A stretch of DNA of 43,803 nt, from NCBI GenBank assembly GCA_943329075.2, contig CALQCM020000036.1, positions 1 to 43,803 of the forward strand, read 5' to 3'. Below, piece by piece: positions 25,540-33,336 of this stretch (position 1 is the stretch's first letter; every line of letters begins with the position of its first letter). Made by a program: the position numbers and the translations under genes. The notes beneath the pieces were generated by a model that saw nothing but the letters and a program-made list of their open reading frames with translations, was not told the DNA's origin and searched no databases. The stretch comes from Chitinophaga pinensis. Its GTDB lineage: Bacteria > Pseudomonadota > Gammaproteobacteria > Burkholderiales > SG8-41.

Positions 25540-26488
25540 CTCGATTGGCACGCCGGCGTTGTGGGCCGGGTTTTTTGTCTTGGTCATCGCGGCGACCGCC
25601 GTGGACCTCAAAGTGCTCGCGGCGCGGGGCGCCACCAGCGTCAGCGTGCGCGAGGCGCTGGGTTGGACGGTGCTATGGATTTTTCTGGCGCTGGCGTTCG
25701 CCGGCTGGCTCTGGTGGTACCTGAACGGCATGCAGGGGCCCGAGGTTGCTCGCGAAAAGACGCTGCAATTTCTGACCGGATACCTGATCGAGAAATCACT
25801 GTCGGTCGACAATATTTTTGTTTTTCTGATGTTGTTTTCCTATTTTTCGGTGCCGCCGGAGCTGCAGCGGCGCACGCTGGTATACGGGGTGTTCGGCGCG
25901 ATTGTGCTGCGTATCGTCATGATCCTGATCGGTGCGTGGCTGATCGCGAAATTCCACTGGATCATCTATGTATTCGGTCTTTTTTTGCTGGTCACCGGCG
26001 TCAAGATGCTGCTGTTCGCTGGCAAGGAACCTGACCTCGAGAAGAATCCGGCCTTGCGCTGGATACGCGGGCATCTGCGGCTGACTGCAGGGTTTGAAGG
26101 CGAACGGTTCTGGGTGACGCGGGACGGCGCCCGGGTCTACACCCCGCTCTTCGTGGTCATCGCAATGATCGCGGTCACCGATATTGTTTTTGCGGTCGAC
26201 AGCATTCCCGCGATCTTCGCAATTACGAATGATCCTTTCATCGTCATGACCTCGAATATCTTTGCTGTAATGGGTTTGCGTGCGCTGTATTTCGTGCTCG
26301 CCGACATGGCCGACCGCTTCCATCTGCTGTCGTACGGGCTGGCGTTTGTGCTGATGTTCATCGGCGCGAAGATGCTGCTGCTCGATTTCTACAAAATCCC
26401 GGTCTTTCTCGCCCTCGGTGTGGTGGTGGCGATGATTGCGGCGAGCATCGTCGCGAGCCTGCTGTGGCGCCCGAAAACGGGCGGGTAG
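25532..26488 (+). CDS. TerC-family membrane protein, Alx-like
   Basis: The 318-residue, nine-helix or so member of the long TerC/Alx type has the acidic motifs EKSLSVDNIFVF and TDIVFAVDSIPAIFAITND. Alx-like proteins are linked to manganese export and pH response. The TTG at 25532 is chosen for the GGAG six bases upstream and overlaps the purK stop, so the gene is in the same run. No riboswitch precedes it, unlike the terC-usp fusion at 19.9 kb. With a Mn-dependent icd and purine enzymes nearby, a role in metal balance is plausible. Confidence 0.88.
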   Translation: MPDSIGTPALWAGFFVLVIAATAVDLKVLAARGATSVSVREALGWTVLWIFLALAFAGWLWWYLNGMQGPEVAREKTLQFLTGYLIEKSLSVDNIFVFLMLFSYFSVPPELQRRTLVYGVFGAIVLRIVMILIGAWLIAKFHWIIYVFGLFLLVTGVKMLLFAGKEPDLEKNPALRWIRGHLRLTAGFEGERFWVTRDGARVYTPLFVVIAMIAVTDIVFAVDSIPAIFAITNDPFIVMTSNIFAVMGLRALYFVLADMADRFHLLSYGLAFVLMFIGAKMLLLDFYKIPVFLALGVVVAMIAASIVASLLWRPKTGG

Positions 26489-26494
26489 GCGGGC

Positions 26495-27430
26495 GTGGAT
26501 CCGGTCGTCTATTTTTTCGTGCTGGGGCTGGCGGCGCGGTTGCTGCGCTCGGACCTCAAGCTGCCGGGCGTGCTGTATGAATCGCTGACGATTTACCTGC
26601 TGCTCGCCATCGGCATCAAGGGCGGCGTCGAACTGGCGAGCCATCCTGCAGGGCCCATCGCGGTGCAGGTGGCCGCGGCGCTGGGCATGGGGGCGGTGCT
26701 GCCGCTGATCGCTTTTCCGCTGCTGCGCTACGCCGGCAGATTCGACTGCTACAACGCGGGCGCGATTGCCGCGCATTACGGCTCGGTCAGTGTGGTCACC
26801 TTCGCCGTCGGTCTCGCCTATCTCGCGCAACGCAATGTCGCGTATGAAGCCTACATGCCGTTGTTCGTTGCCGTGCTCGAAGCACCCGGCATCATCGTCG
26901 GCATCCTGCTCGGCCGCATGGCCGACAGCGGGCGCGAGGCGCGCTGGCCGCTGCTGCTCAGAGAGGTTCTGCTCGGCAAGAGCATCGTGCTGCTGCTCGG
27001 CGGCCTGCTCATCGGCTGGCTGGCAGGGCCGACGGCGATCGCGCCGGTGAAGCCGTTCTTCTTCGATTTGTTCAAGGGCGCGTTGTGCCTGTTCCTGCTC
27101 GAAATGGGCCTGATCGTTGCCGCGCGCGCCGGCGATTTGCGCAAGGCCGGCGCGTTTCTGCTCTGCTTCGGCATTTTGATGCCGCTGCTGGCGGGCACCA
27201 TCGGGGCGACGGTCGGATGGCTCGTGCAGTTGTCGGTTGGCGGCACCACGCTGCTGGCGACGCTGGCGGCGAGCGCGTCATACATCGCCGCGCCGGCGGC
27301 GGTGCGCATCGCGCTGCCGCAGGCGAATCCCGGCCTCTCGCTGGCGGCGGCACTCGGTGTCACGTTTCCGTTTAACATTACGTTCGGCATCCCCGTCTAC
27401 CACGCCATTGCGCGATTTCTTCACACCTGA
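26495..27430 (+). CDS. sbtA: SbtA-type sodium-dependent bicarbonate transporter
   Basis: A 311-residue polytopic protein of the SbtA family (formerly DUF897), with two five-helix halves (about 1-140 and 160-311). Family-like segments include LTIYLLLAIGIKGGVEL, GAIAAHYGSVSVVTF and the second-half ASASYIAAPAAVRIALPQANP. SbtA imports bicarbonate with sodium in cyanobacteria. The same function here is inferred. It is shorter than cyanobacterial forms (about 370), mostly from a reduced central loop. It starts at GTG six bases past the terC stop. The adjacent PII-like gene strongly supports the SbtA identity. Confidence 0.88.
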   Translation: MDPVVYFFVLGLAARLLRSDLKLPGVLYESLTIYLLLAIGIKGGVELASHPAGPIAVQVAAALGMGAVLPLIAFPLLRYAGRFDCYNAGAIAAHYGSVSVVTFAVGLAYLAQRNVAYEAYMPLFVAVLEAPGIIVGILLGRMADSGREARWPLLLREVLLGKSIVLLLGGLLIGWLAGPTAIAPVKPFFFDLFKGALCLFLLEMGLIVAARAGDLRKAGAFLLCFGILMPLLAGTIGATVGWLVQLSVGGTTLLATLAASASYIAAPAAVRIALPQANPGLSLAAALGVTFPFNITFGIPVYHAIARFLHT

Positions 27431-27439
27431 TCCCGGCCC

Positions 27440-27742
27440 ATGAAAACGCACCCAAGGAAACTGCTTGTCGTCATCGCCGAGGCGGCGCTCGAACGGCAAC
27501 TGGTGGCGGACGTCAAGCGTCTCGGCGCCCAGGGATATACCGTGATCGACGTGCGCGGCGGTGGCGCACGCGGTGACCGCGGTGCCGATTGGGACGCCGA
27601 TCGCAGCATCCAGATGGAGGTGATCTGCGACGACGCGGTGGCCGGGAAAATTGCCGATCACATCCACCAGAGCTATTTTGAGGACTACGCGGTGACCGTT
27701 TGCATCACCGAAGTTGGCGTGTTGCGGCCGGAAAAGTTCTGA
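27440..27742 (+). CDS. sbtB: SbtB PII-like regulator of SbtA
   Basis: The 100-residue PII-like fold protein begins with the beta-strand RKLLVVIAEAALERQLVADV. It has a T-loop region at about 36-56 (VRGGGARGDRGADWDAD) and ends in VTVCITEVGVLRPEKF. SbtB binds adenine nucleotides, including cAMP in cyanobacteria, and controls SbtA. No cysteine-containing C-terminal loop, as in some cyanobacterial SbtB, is present. The ATG lies ten bases after the sbtA stop. It is the last gene of the icd-purEK-terC-sbtAB run. Confidence 0.85.
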   Translation: MKTHPRKLLVVIAEAALERQLVADVKRLGAQGYTVIDVRGGGARGDRGADWDADRSIQMEVICDDAVAGKIADHIHQSYFEDYAVTVCITEVGVLRPEKF

Positions 27743-27820
27743 GCATTGTGCGTCCCCGCGGCGCTGGCGCGCGCAGCGGCATCTGAATCGGAGCGAAACT
27801 GGCGCAGCCGGCGCCGGGGC

Positions 27821-27829
27821 TGCGATAAT
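27821..27829 (+). promoter_or_regulatory. Extended -10 promoter, leaderless start for FIST gene
   Basis: TGC followed by GATAAT forms an extended -10 element ending 8 bases before the ATG of the FIST gene. No Shine-Dalgarno is present. Transcription would start at or beside the ATG, giving a leaderless mRNA. No clear -35 is seen. Confidence 0.4.
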
Positions 27830-27836
27830 ACCCAGC

Positions 27837-28949
27837 ATGTCGACGCCTTTTCGCTATGCCCATGCCGCCGGTGAAGACTGGCGGGAGATCGTGCAGTCCT
27901 GCCTCAAGCAATTGTCTGGCGGGCCGCCCGCCACACTGGGCTTCATTTACCTGACCGACCTGCTGGCCGCACACGCCGACGACATCACAGCCTTTTTCCG
28001 CGAAAAAACCGGCGTGCAGCACTGGGTGGGGTCAACCGGCATCGGTGTCTGTGCGACCGGCCGCGAATACTTCGACGAACCGGCAATCGCGGTGATGCTC
28101 GCGGATTTTGCGCCGGGGTCGTTCCAGGTGTTTTCCGGTATCCGCACCGCCGACGATATCAAGATGCGCAAATTCAATTGCGGCGAGCGCGCCGCCAACT
28201 TTGCGATCGTGCACGCCGATCCGGTCAACAGCAGCGTGCCGGAACTGATCGCCGGCATCGCCGCAAAGGTCGAAAGCGGTTTTGTCGTCGGCGGCCTCTC
28301 CAGTTCGCGCGGCGAGAATCTGCAGATCGCCGAGAAGACGCACGAGGGCGGGCTGTCCGGCGTACTGCTGTCGGACGAAATCACCGTCGCCACGCGGCTG
28401 ACGCAGGGTTGTTCGCCGGCAGGGCCGGTGCACAAAATTACCGACGCCCAGCGCAACATTATCCTCAAACTCGACGGCCGCCTTGCACTTGATGTGCTCA
28501 AAGAGGACGTCGGCGAAAAAATCACACGTGACGTGCAGCGCCTGGCCGGCACGGTGTTCGCCGGGCTCACGGTGGCGGGCAGCGACACCGGCGACTATCT
28601 GGTGCGCAATCTGGTCGGCATCGACGGCGAACGGGGCCTCGTCGCCATCGGTGACAATGCCGCGGAAGGCACCGAACTGATGTTCTGCCGGCGTGACAAC
28701 GCCAGCGCGGTGGAGGACATGCAGCGCATGCTCGCCAGCATCCAGGAAGGGCTTTATACGAAGCCGCGCGGGGCGCTGTATTTTTCATGCCTCGGCCGCG
28801 GCGCCAATCTGTTCGGACCGGATTCTGAAGAACTGAAGTTGATACAGGCCGGACTCGGCGATCTGCCGCTGGTCGGCTTTTTCTGCAACGGCGAAATTTC
28901 CCACAACCGTCTGTATGGTTATACCGGCGTGCTGACACTTTTTGCGTGA
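27837..28949 (+). CDS. FIST-domain sensory protein
   Basis: The 370-residue cytosolic protein is made of FIST_N (about 20-210, with VGSTGIGVCATGREYFDEPA and FVVGGLSSSRG) and FIST_C (about 220-365, ending LPLVGFFCNGEISH). FIST domains are thought to bind small ligands such as amino acids in signalling. Here there is no attached kinase or cyclase, so it is a stand-alone sensor. The frame is open far upstream, but ATG 27837 gives a family-like start and sits just after an extended -10. The DUF599 gene follows with five bases between stop and start. Confidence 0.85.
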   Translation: MSTPFRYAHAAGEDWREIVQSCLKQLSGGPPATLGFIYLTDLLAAHADDITAFFREKTGVQHWVGSTGIGVCATGREYFDEPAIAVMLADFAPGSFQVFSGIRTADDIKMRKFNCGERAANFAIVHADPVNSSVPELIAGIAAKVESGFVVGGLSSSRGENLQIAEKTHEGGLSGVLLSDEITVATRLTQGCSPAGPVHKITDAQRNIILKLDGRLALDVLKEDVGEKITRDVQRLAGTVFAGLTVAGSDTGDYLVRNLVGIDGERGLVAIGDNAAEGTELMFCRRDNASAVEDMQRMLASIQEGLYTKPRGALYFSCLGRGANLFGPDSEELKLIQAGLGDLPLVGFFCNGEISHNRLYGYTGVLTLFA

Positions 28950-28953
28950 GTCC

Positions 28954-29652
28954 ATGAACCACTTCTTCAATTCATTGTTTCTGCCGTGGCTGGATGTGCT
29001 GGCGCTGGCGTGGTTCGGGATGTGGTGGGCGGGCTACGTCTGGTACACCGATCATCGCGAAACGACGCGGCCGACGCTGCGCCGCCTGATGGACAATTAC
29101 ATCCGCGAGTGGATCGTGCAGATGGTCGGCCGCGACAACCGCATGCTCGACGTCAACATCATGCGCAACCTGACGCGCAGCTCGCAGTTCTTTGCTTCGA
29201 CGACGATGCTGATCCTCGGCGCGCTGGTCGCGCTGATGGGTTACGCCGAGAAGGCCGCCGGCGTGATTGCCGAGCTGCCGTTCACGCAGCAGGTCTCGGA
29301 GCGCGTGTGGGAACTGAAAATCCTGCTGTTGGTAATTATCTTCGTCTTCGCGTTTTTCAAGTTTTCGTGGTCGATCCGCCAGTTCGGCCTTGCCTCGGTG
29401 CTGGTCGGCGCCACCCGCAAAACACCGGCCGACGCCGAGGAATACGCCGTGCACATCGACCGCATCGCAAGGCTCTCCACGTTCGCCAGCGGCAACTTCA
29501 ACAACGGCCTGCGCGCCTATTATTTTGGTGTCGCCGCGCTGTCGTGGTTTTTGCATCCATTGCTGATGATGGTGATGACGATCAGCGTGGTCTACGTGCT
29601 GCATCAGCGCGAGTTCCGCTCGAAGACGCTGCAGGTCCTTGCGGGCGGGTAA
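28954..29652 (+). CDS. DUF599 membrane protein
   Basis: The 232-residue protein has four hydrophobic helices: WLDVLALAWFGMWWAGYVW near 12-30, a pair at about 80-100 and 120-140, and one near 195-215. Family DUF599 marks include RDNRMLDVNIMRNL and SSQFFASTTMLILGAL. Function is unknown. The ATG at 28954 is preferred; an in-frame TTG at 28942 would overlap the FIST stop. It is probably cotranscribed with the FIST gene, which may supply a cytosolic ligand signal to it, but that is speculation. Confidence 0.85.
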   Translation: MNHFFNSLFLPWLDVLALAWFGMWWAGYVWYTDHRETTRPTLRRLMDNYIREWIVQMVGRDNRMLDVNIMRNLTRSSQFFASTTMLILGALVALMGYAEKAAGVIAELPFTQQVSERVWELKILLLVIIFVFAFFKFSWSIRQFGLASVLVGATRKTPADAEEYAVHIDRIARLSTFASGNFNNGLRAYYFGVAALSWFLHPLLMMVMTISVVYVLHQREFRSKTLQVLAGG

Positions 29653-29689
29653 GCAAGCGCCCGACCGCAGGATGAATCGTCAGGCGGCG

Positions 29690-29816
29690 CGGCTGACACG
29701 GCGATACGCCCCGGTGCTTCTGCGCTGGGCACGAATTGCCGTACGTGGTCGCGCGTGAATTGCATGAAAGCCTGCGCCGCTGCCGGCAGTCGCTTGCCGA
29801 CCGCGCCGTGCGACGA
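29690..29816 (-). pseudogene. Possible LysR C-terminal fragment
   Basis: In one minus-strand frame, right after the osmC stop, the translation reads GKRLPAAAQAFMQFTRDHV and continues for about 20 more residues. This resembles the last helix of LysR regulators, compare YPAGKRLSVVAQTFFDYLKQ in the LysR gene at 21.2 kb. No start codon or remaining body is present. It may be a remnant of a deleted regulator that lay upstream of or was replaced by osmC. The match is short and based on eye alignment. Confidence 0.35.
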
Positions 29817-30269
29817 CTACGAACCGGCAATGACGTGCACCTCGGTGAGCACCGAGTTGGCAATGAAACATTCCTTGTGCGCCTTGTCGTGCAACCAGTC
29901 GAGATCGGCTGGTGCCGGCATTTTTGCGCCGCTAAAGGCGATTTTAGGATGCAGATCGACACTTAACAGCGCCATTTTGCCGTTGGCGTTTTTGCCGAGG
30001 TGGCCGACCGCCGCGTCTTCATACGCGTCGACGGTGAAGCCCTTGTTGGCGGCCAGAGCCAGGAACGTCAGCATGTGGCAGCTCGACAGCGCGGCGACCA
30101 TTGCGCCTTCGGGGTCGACGCAATTGGGATTGCCGAGAAAAGCCGGTGCGGCCGAGCCGGCAATCTCGATGCCGTTGTCGAAGCGCCAGACGTGGTCGCG
30201 TGTATAGGTCTTGTAGGTGAAGTCGGGGGTGCTGCGTTTCCAGACGATGGTGGCTTTGTGTTCGGACAT
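29817..30269 (-). CDS. OsmC-family peroxiredoxin-like protein
   Basis: The 150-residue cytosolic protein of the OsmC/Ohr superfamily detoxifies organic peroxides using two cysteines. Both are visible: Cys64 in ALSSCHMLTFL and Cys134 in HKECFIANSV. The N-terminus holds the beta-sheet part (ATIVWKRSTPDFTYKTYTRDH). Family-type NCVDPEGAMVAAL precedes the first cysteine. The gene stands alone between DUF599 (convergent) and an array of 7-base repeats that begins only six bases before its ATG, leaving no normal ribosome site. It is closer to the general OsmC-like group than to Ohr, but the subfamily is uncertain. Confidence 0.9.
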   Translation of the reverse strand: MSEHKATIVWKRSTPDFTYKTYTRDHVWRFDNGIEIAGSAAPAFLGNPNCVDPEGAMVAALSSCHMLTFLALAANKGFTVDAYEDAAVGHLGKNANGKMALLSVDLHPKIAFSGAKMPAPADLDWLHDKAHKECFIANSVLTEVHVIAGS

Positions 30270-30275
30270 TTTTTC

Positions 30276-30331
30276 AGGATTGAGGATTGAGGATTGAGGA
30301 TTGAGGATTGAGGATTCAGGTTTCAGGATTC
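30276..30331. repeat. Tandem 7-base repeat (AGGATTG), eight units
   Basis: Eight head-to-tail units: AGGATTG five times, then AGGATTC, AGGTTTC and AGGATTC. It occupies the 5' leader of osmC (minus strand), ending six bases from its start codon, so copy-number changes could alter expression. Related units occur inverted at 30414-30441 and as two units at 36911-36924. Confidence 0.9.
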
Positions 30332-30413
30332 AGCGGGCAAGAATACAAGGTTTTGGGCAATCAGAATCGGCTGAATAAATAAATGGGGAAGCATATCTAT
30401 TGCAGTGCAAAAC

Positions 30414-30441
30414 TCAATCCTCAATCCTGGATCCTGCTTCC
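30414..30441. repeat. Inverted copies of the 7-base repeat
   Basis: CAATCCT CAATCCT GGATCCT TGCTTCCT-like units in the opposite orientation to the array at 30276-30331, about 80 bases away. They abut the stop codon of the gamma-glutamyltransferase gene. Together the two arrays form a potential long-range hairpin. Confidence 0.75.
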
Positions 30442-32030
30442 TAGTATCCGACGGCCTGGCCGTCGGTGCGGCGTTCCGACGCTGCGAGGTAGCCGTCTTC
30501 CATCCGGTAGATCAATTGTGCGCGGCCGAAGTCGGTGCTCCAGCGGTCGGCGCGCGTGAGGTCGTGGCCGCGCGCTTTGAGTTCGTTGAAGACTTCTTCG
30601 CTGACACCCTGTTCGATGCCGACCTTGAGACCGGTATCGACGCGCCAGCGCGGCGCATCGGCGGCGGCCTGCGGGTTCTGGCCGTAATCGGCAAAGCGCA
30701 CCATGACCTGTGAGTGGCCCTGCGCCTGCATCGAGCCGCCCATCACGCCGTAGCTCATCACCGGTTTGCCATCCTTGGTCATGAATGCCGGGATGATGGT
30801 CTGGAACGGCCGTTTGTTCGGTGCGACGACGTTGGCGTGGCCGGGCTTCAGGCTGAAGCCGTAACCGCGGTTCTGCAGGCTGATGCCGGTGCCGTCGACG
30901 ACGCAACCCGAGCCGAAGCCGGCGAAGTTCGATTGAATGTAGGAAACCATCATGCCGGAATCGTCGGCTGCGGTCAGATACACCGTGCCACCGGAAGGCG
31001 GCGTGCCGAACTTCGGGTCCTGCGCTTTTTTCATGTCGATCAGTTTGGCGCGGTCGCGCAGATAGGCTTTGTCGAGCATTTGCGACGGCTTGATCCGCAT
31101 CGTGTTTGGATCGGAGACGTATTCGTAGATGTCGGCGAAGGCGAGTTTCATCGCCTCGATCTGCACGTGCAGACTGTCGGCCGAATCGACTTTCATTTCG
31201 TGCAGATCGAAATTGTCGAGGATGCCGAGTGAAACCAGTGCGCCTATGCCCTGACCGTTGGGTGGAATTTCATGCAGCGTGTAACCGCGGTAGTCCTGCG
31301 CCAGCGGTTCGACCCAGTCGAGCGTGTGCGCGGCCAGGTCGGCGGTGGTCATCGCGCCACCATTGGCTTTGGCGTGCGCGGCGATTTTTGCCGCGAGTTC
31401 ACCGCGGTAGAACGACTCGCCCTTGCTCTCGGCGATTTTGCGCAGCGTCGCCGCCTGATCGGCGAAGGTGAATTTTTCGCCGGGCAGCGGCGCGCGGCCG
31501 CGCGGCATGAAGGCTTCCTTGAAGCCCGGCTGCGATTTCAGTTCCGGCACCTGATTGGCCCACAGGCGCGCGATGGTCGGCGTGACCATGTAACCGCGTT
31601 CGGCGTATTCGATCGCCGGCTCGAACAGATCGGCAAACGGCAGCTTGCCGTACTGCTTGGACATTTCGACCCACGCCGAGACGCAGCCCGGCACGGTTAC
31701 TGAGTCCCAGCCGCGCATCGGTATCGCCGTCTTGCCCTTGAAGCGCTCGGGCGTCCACGCCGCCGGTGAACGACCTGACGCGTTGAGGCCGCGCAGTTTC
31801 TTGCCGTCCCACAGAATTGCAAAAGCGTCTGAGCCGATGCCGTTGCTGGTCGGTTCAAGCACGGTCAGCGCAATCGCGGTGGCGAGCACCGCGTCGACTG
31901 CGCTGCCGCCTTTTAACAACATGCGCAGGCCGGCCTGCGCGGCGAGCGGTTGCGAGGTCGCCACACAGTTGCGCGCGAGGATGGGCATGCGTTGCGAAGG
32001 GTAGGGGAAGTCCCAGCTGAAATCGGTCAT
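30441..32030 (-). CDS. Gamma-glutamyltransferase family protein (copy 1)
   Basis: A 529-residue Ntn-hydrolase of the gamma-glutamyltranspeptidase family. The large-subunit part runs to about residue 348. The predicted self-cleavage site and nucleophile is Thr349 in SGGTVYLTAADDSGMMVSY. The glycine-rich DGTGISLQNRGYGF and MGGSMQAQGHSQVM segments are typical. No signal peptide is evident, so it may be cytosolic, unlike E. coli Ggt. The ATG at 32030 is used; the longer frame runs through a repeat. The gene is followed by inverted heptamer repeats. A second family member lies at 33.4 kb. Whether it acts on glutathione, gamma-glutamyl peptides or an acylated substrate cannot be told. Confidence 0.88.
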   Translation of the reverse strand: MTDFSWDFPYPSQRMPILARNCVATSQPLAAQAGLRMLLKGGSAVDAVLATAIALTVLEPTSNGIGSDAFAILWDGKKLRGLNASGRSPAAWTPERFKGKTAIPMRGWDSVTVPGCVSAWVEMSKQYGKLPFADLFEPAIEYAERGYMVTPTIARLWANQVPELKSQPGFKEAFMPRGRAPLPGEKFTFADQAATLRKIAESKGESFYRGELAAKIAAHAKANGGAMTTADLAAHTLDWVEPLAQDYRGYTLHEIPPNGQGIGALVSLGILDNFDLHEMKVDSADSLHVQIEAMKLAFADIYEYVSDPNTMRIKPSQMLDKAYLRDRAKLIDMKKAQDPKFGTPPSGGTVYLTAADDSGMMVSYIQSNFAGFGSGCVVDGTGISLQNRGYGFSLKPGHANVVAPNKRPFQTIIPAFMTKDGKPVMSYGVMGGSMQAQGHSQVMVRFADYGQNPQAAADAPRWRVDTGLKVGIEQGVSEEVFNELKARGHDLTRADRWSTDFGRAQLIYRMEDGYLAASERRTDGQAVGY

Positions 32031-32140
32031 GTCAGGGTTCGGTATGTGTTGTGTCAATTGATGGAAGGAAGCGGCGATGATACACCAGCGGGCAGGGGTG
32101 ACGACCGGGCCCCGTTGCGACGGAAATCCCGCTTGAATGT

Positions 32141-32199
32141 GGTTCGACAAGTTCACCACGAACGGGCTCAATGACCGTTCGTCCTGAGCCTGTCGAAGG
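32141..32199. repeat. Dispersed inverted repeat (GTTCGACAAG type)
   Basis: GGTTCGACAAGTTCACCACG at one end and CGTCCTGAGCCTGTCGAAGG at the other form inverted ends, with CGAACGG/CCGTTCG as the inner arms. This is a short dispersed element familiar in many proteobacterial genomes. It lies between the TctC gene stop (seven bases away) and the GGT gene start. Confidence 0.75.
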
Positions 32200-32205
32200 G
32201 CCTGG

Positions 32206-33333
32206 TCAGTTTTTAGCTAAACCGATTTCTGACAACACCGTTTTGAATTCGGCGTGTTGGGCGGCGAAATATTTCGCCAGTTCGCGGCTGTTCATGAAAT
32301 GAGCGACCGCGCCGGTAGCCTCGAGTTCCTGTTTCCATTCGTCGGACTTGGTGAAACGCGCGAGGCGGTCTTCCCAGTACGCCACCTGCTCGGCGCTGAG
32401 GCCGGGCGGGCCGATCACCGGACGCCAGTTGGCGACGACGATGTCGTAACCGAGTTCCTTCCACGTCGGCACATTGGCAAGCGGGCCTTCGAGCCGACGC
32501 GGTGCGGCGACGGCGAGCATGCGCAGGGCGCCGCTTTGCACGCCTGGCAGCGCGCTGGCGGCGGGCGTGGCGACCACGCCGATATGGCCGCCCATCAGCG
32601 CGGTGGTCGATTCGCCGCCCGAACTGAAGACGACGATTTTGAGTTTTTTCGGATCGCCGCCGGCGCGTTTGGCAAGTAGCGCCAGCGCGATGTGATTAGT
32701 GTTGCCGGCACTGGTGGCGATGCCGGCGGCCAGCGCCGAAGCGTCTTCCTTAAACGCTGCCGCCAGGTCGCGACCGCTTTTCAATGGGGCGTTGGCTTTG
32801 ACGACAAAACCGATGTATTCGTCGCACAGCATGGCGATCGGCGTGAAGTCGCTCCAACCGTGCAGGCTCTTGCCGGTGATCTGGTTGGTCAGAATCGAAG
32901 TGGCGGAAACCTCGAGATAATGCGCATCGCCGGCGTGCTGGTTGAGGTAGGCCTGGCCGAGGATGCCGCCGCCGCCGGGTTTATTGACGACGGTGGCGGC
33001 GACGTCGATCAGTTTTTTCTCGAGAAATACTTTCTGCAGCAAGCGCGCCGTGCGGTCGACGCCGCCGCCGGGGGCGACGCCGACGACGATTTCCACCGTA
33101 CGTGACGGTTTCCACGGCGTTTGCGCGAGCGCGGGTGCGGCGCACGCTAACAGCAGTGCGAGGCCAAATGCGTAGCCCGGATGGCATGAAATGGAATCCG
33201 GGGTTGGCGTCCCGGAGTGCACCGGGGTTTGTAGCGCAGGCGACTCGCCTGCGCCATAACCGGGTCCCGGAATACGCTGCGCTTCTTCCAGGCTACGGAG
33301 CGCAAGAGGCAAGAGGGAATGCGCAATATTCAT
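32206..33333 (-). CDS. TctC/Bug-family periplasmic receptor (copy 1)
   Basis: A 375-residue frame whose mature part (from about residue 72, TPWKPSRTVEIVVGVAPGGG) is a TctC/Bug solute receptor with the usual two-lobed fold motifs (NKPGGGGILGQAYL, HIALALLAKRAGGDPKKLKI). Bug proteins bind carboxylates or amino acids. No TctA/TctB membrane genes are nearby. The N-terminus is odd: between the start and the hydrophobic signal core (FGLALLLACAAPALAQ) lie about 40 residues encoded by a dispersed repeat. The true start is therefore uncertain; ATG 33333 sits six bases after a TACAAT box and may be leaderless. It is divergent from GGT copy 2. Confidence 0.8.
   Translation of the reverse strand: MNIAHSLLPLALRSLEEAQRIPGPGYGAGESPALQTPVHSGTPTPDSISCHPGYAFGLALLLACAAPALAQTPWKPSRTVEIVVGVAPGGGVDRTARLLQKVFLEKKLIDVAATVVNKPGGGGILGQAYLNQHAGDAHYLEVSATSILTNQITGKSLHGWSDFTPIAMLCDEYIGFVVKANAPLKSGRDLAAAFKEDASALAAGIATSAGNTNHIALALLAKRAGGDPKKLKIVVFSSGGESTTALMGGHIGVVATPAASALPGVQSGALRMLAVAAPRRLEGPLANVPTWKELGYDIVVANWRPVIGPPGLSAEQVAYWEDRLARFTKSDEWKQELEATGAVAHFMNSRELAKYFAAQHAEFKTVLSEIGLAKN
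33174..33298. repeat. Composite repeat inside 5' end of TctC1 frame
   Basis: Outer ends GTAGCCCGGATG (33174-33185) and CCAGGCTACG (33289-33298) match the CCGGG-type dispersed repeat of proteobacteria. A central palindrome GCGCAGGCGA-C-TCGCCTGCGC (33234-33254) is related to the 77-base elements at 36.9 and 38.0 kb. The whole sequence is read through, in frame, as residues of the TctC1 N-terminus. Confidence 0.65.
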
Positions 33334-33336
33334 GCG

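Noticed and set aside
30276..30331. Heptamer array considered as a CRISPR
   Set aside because: Units are 7 bases with no spacers and no cas genes nearby.
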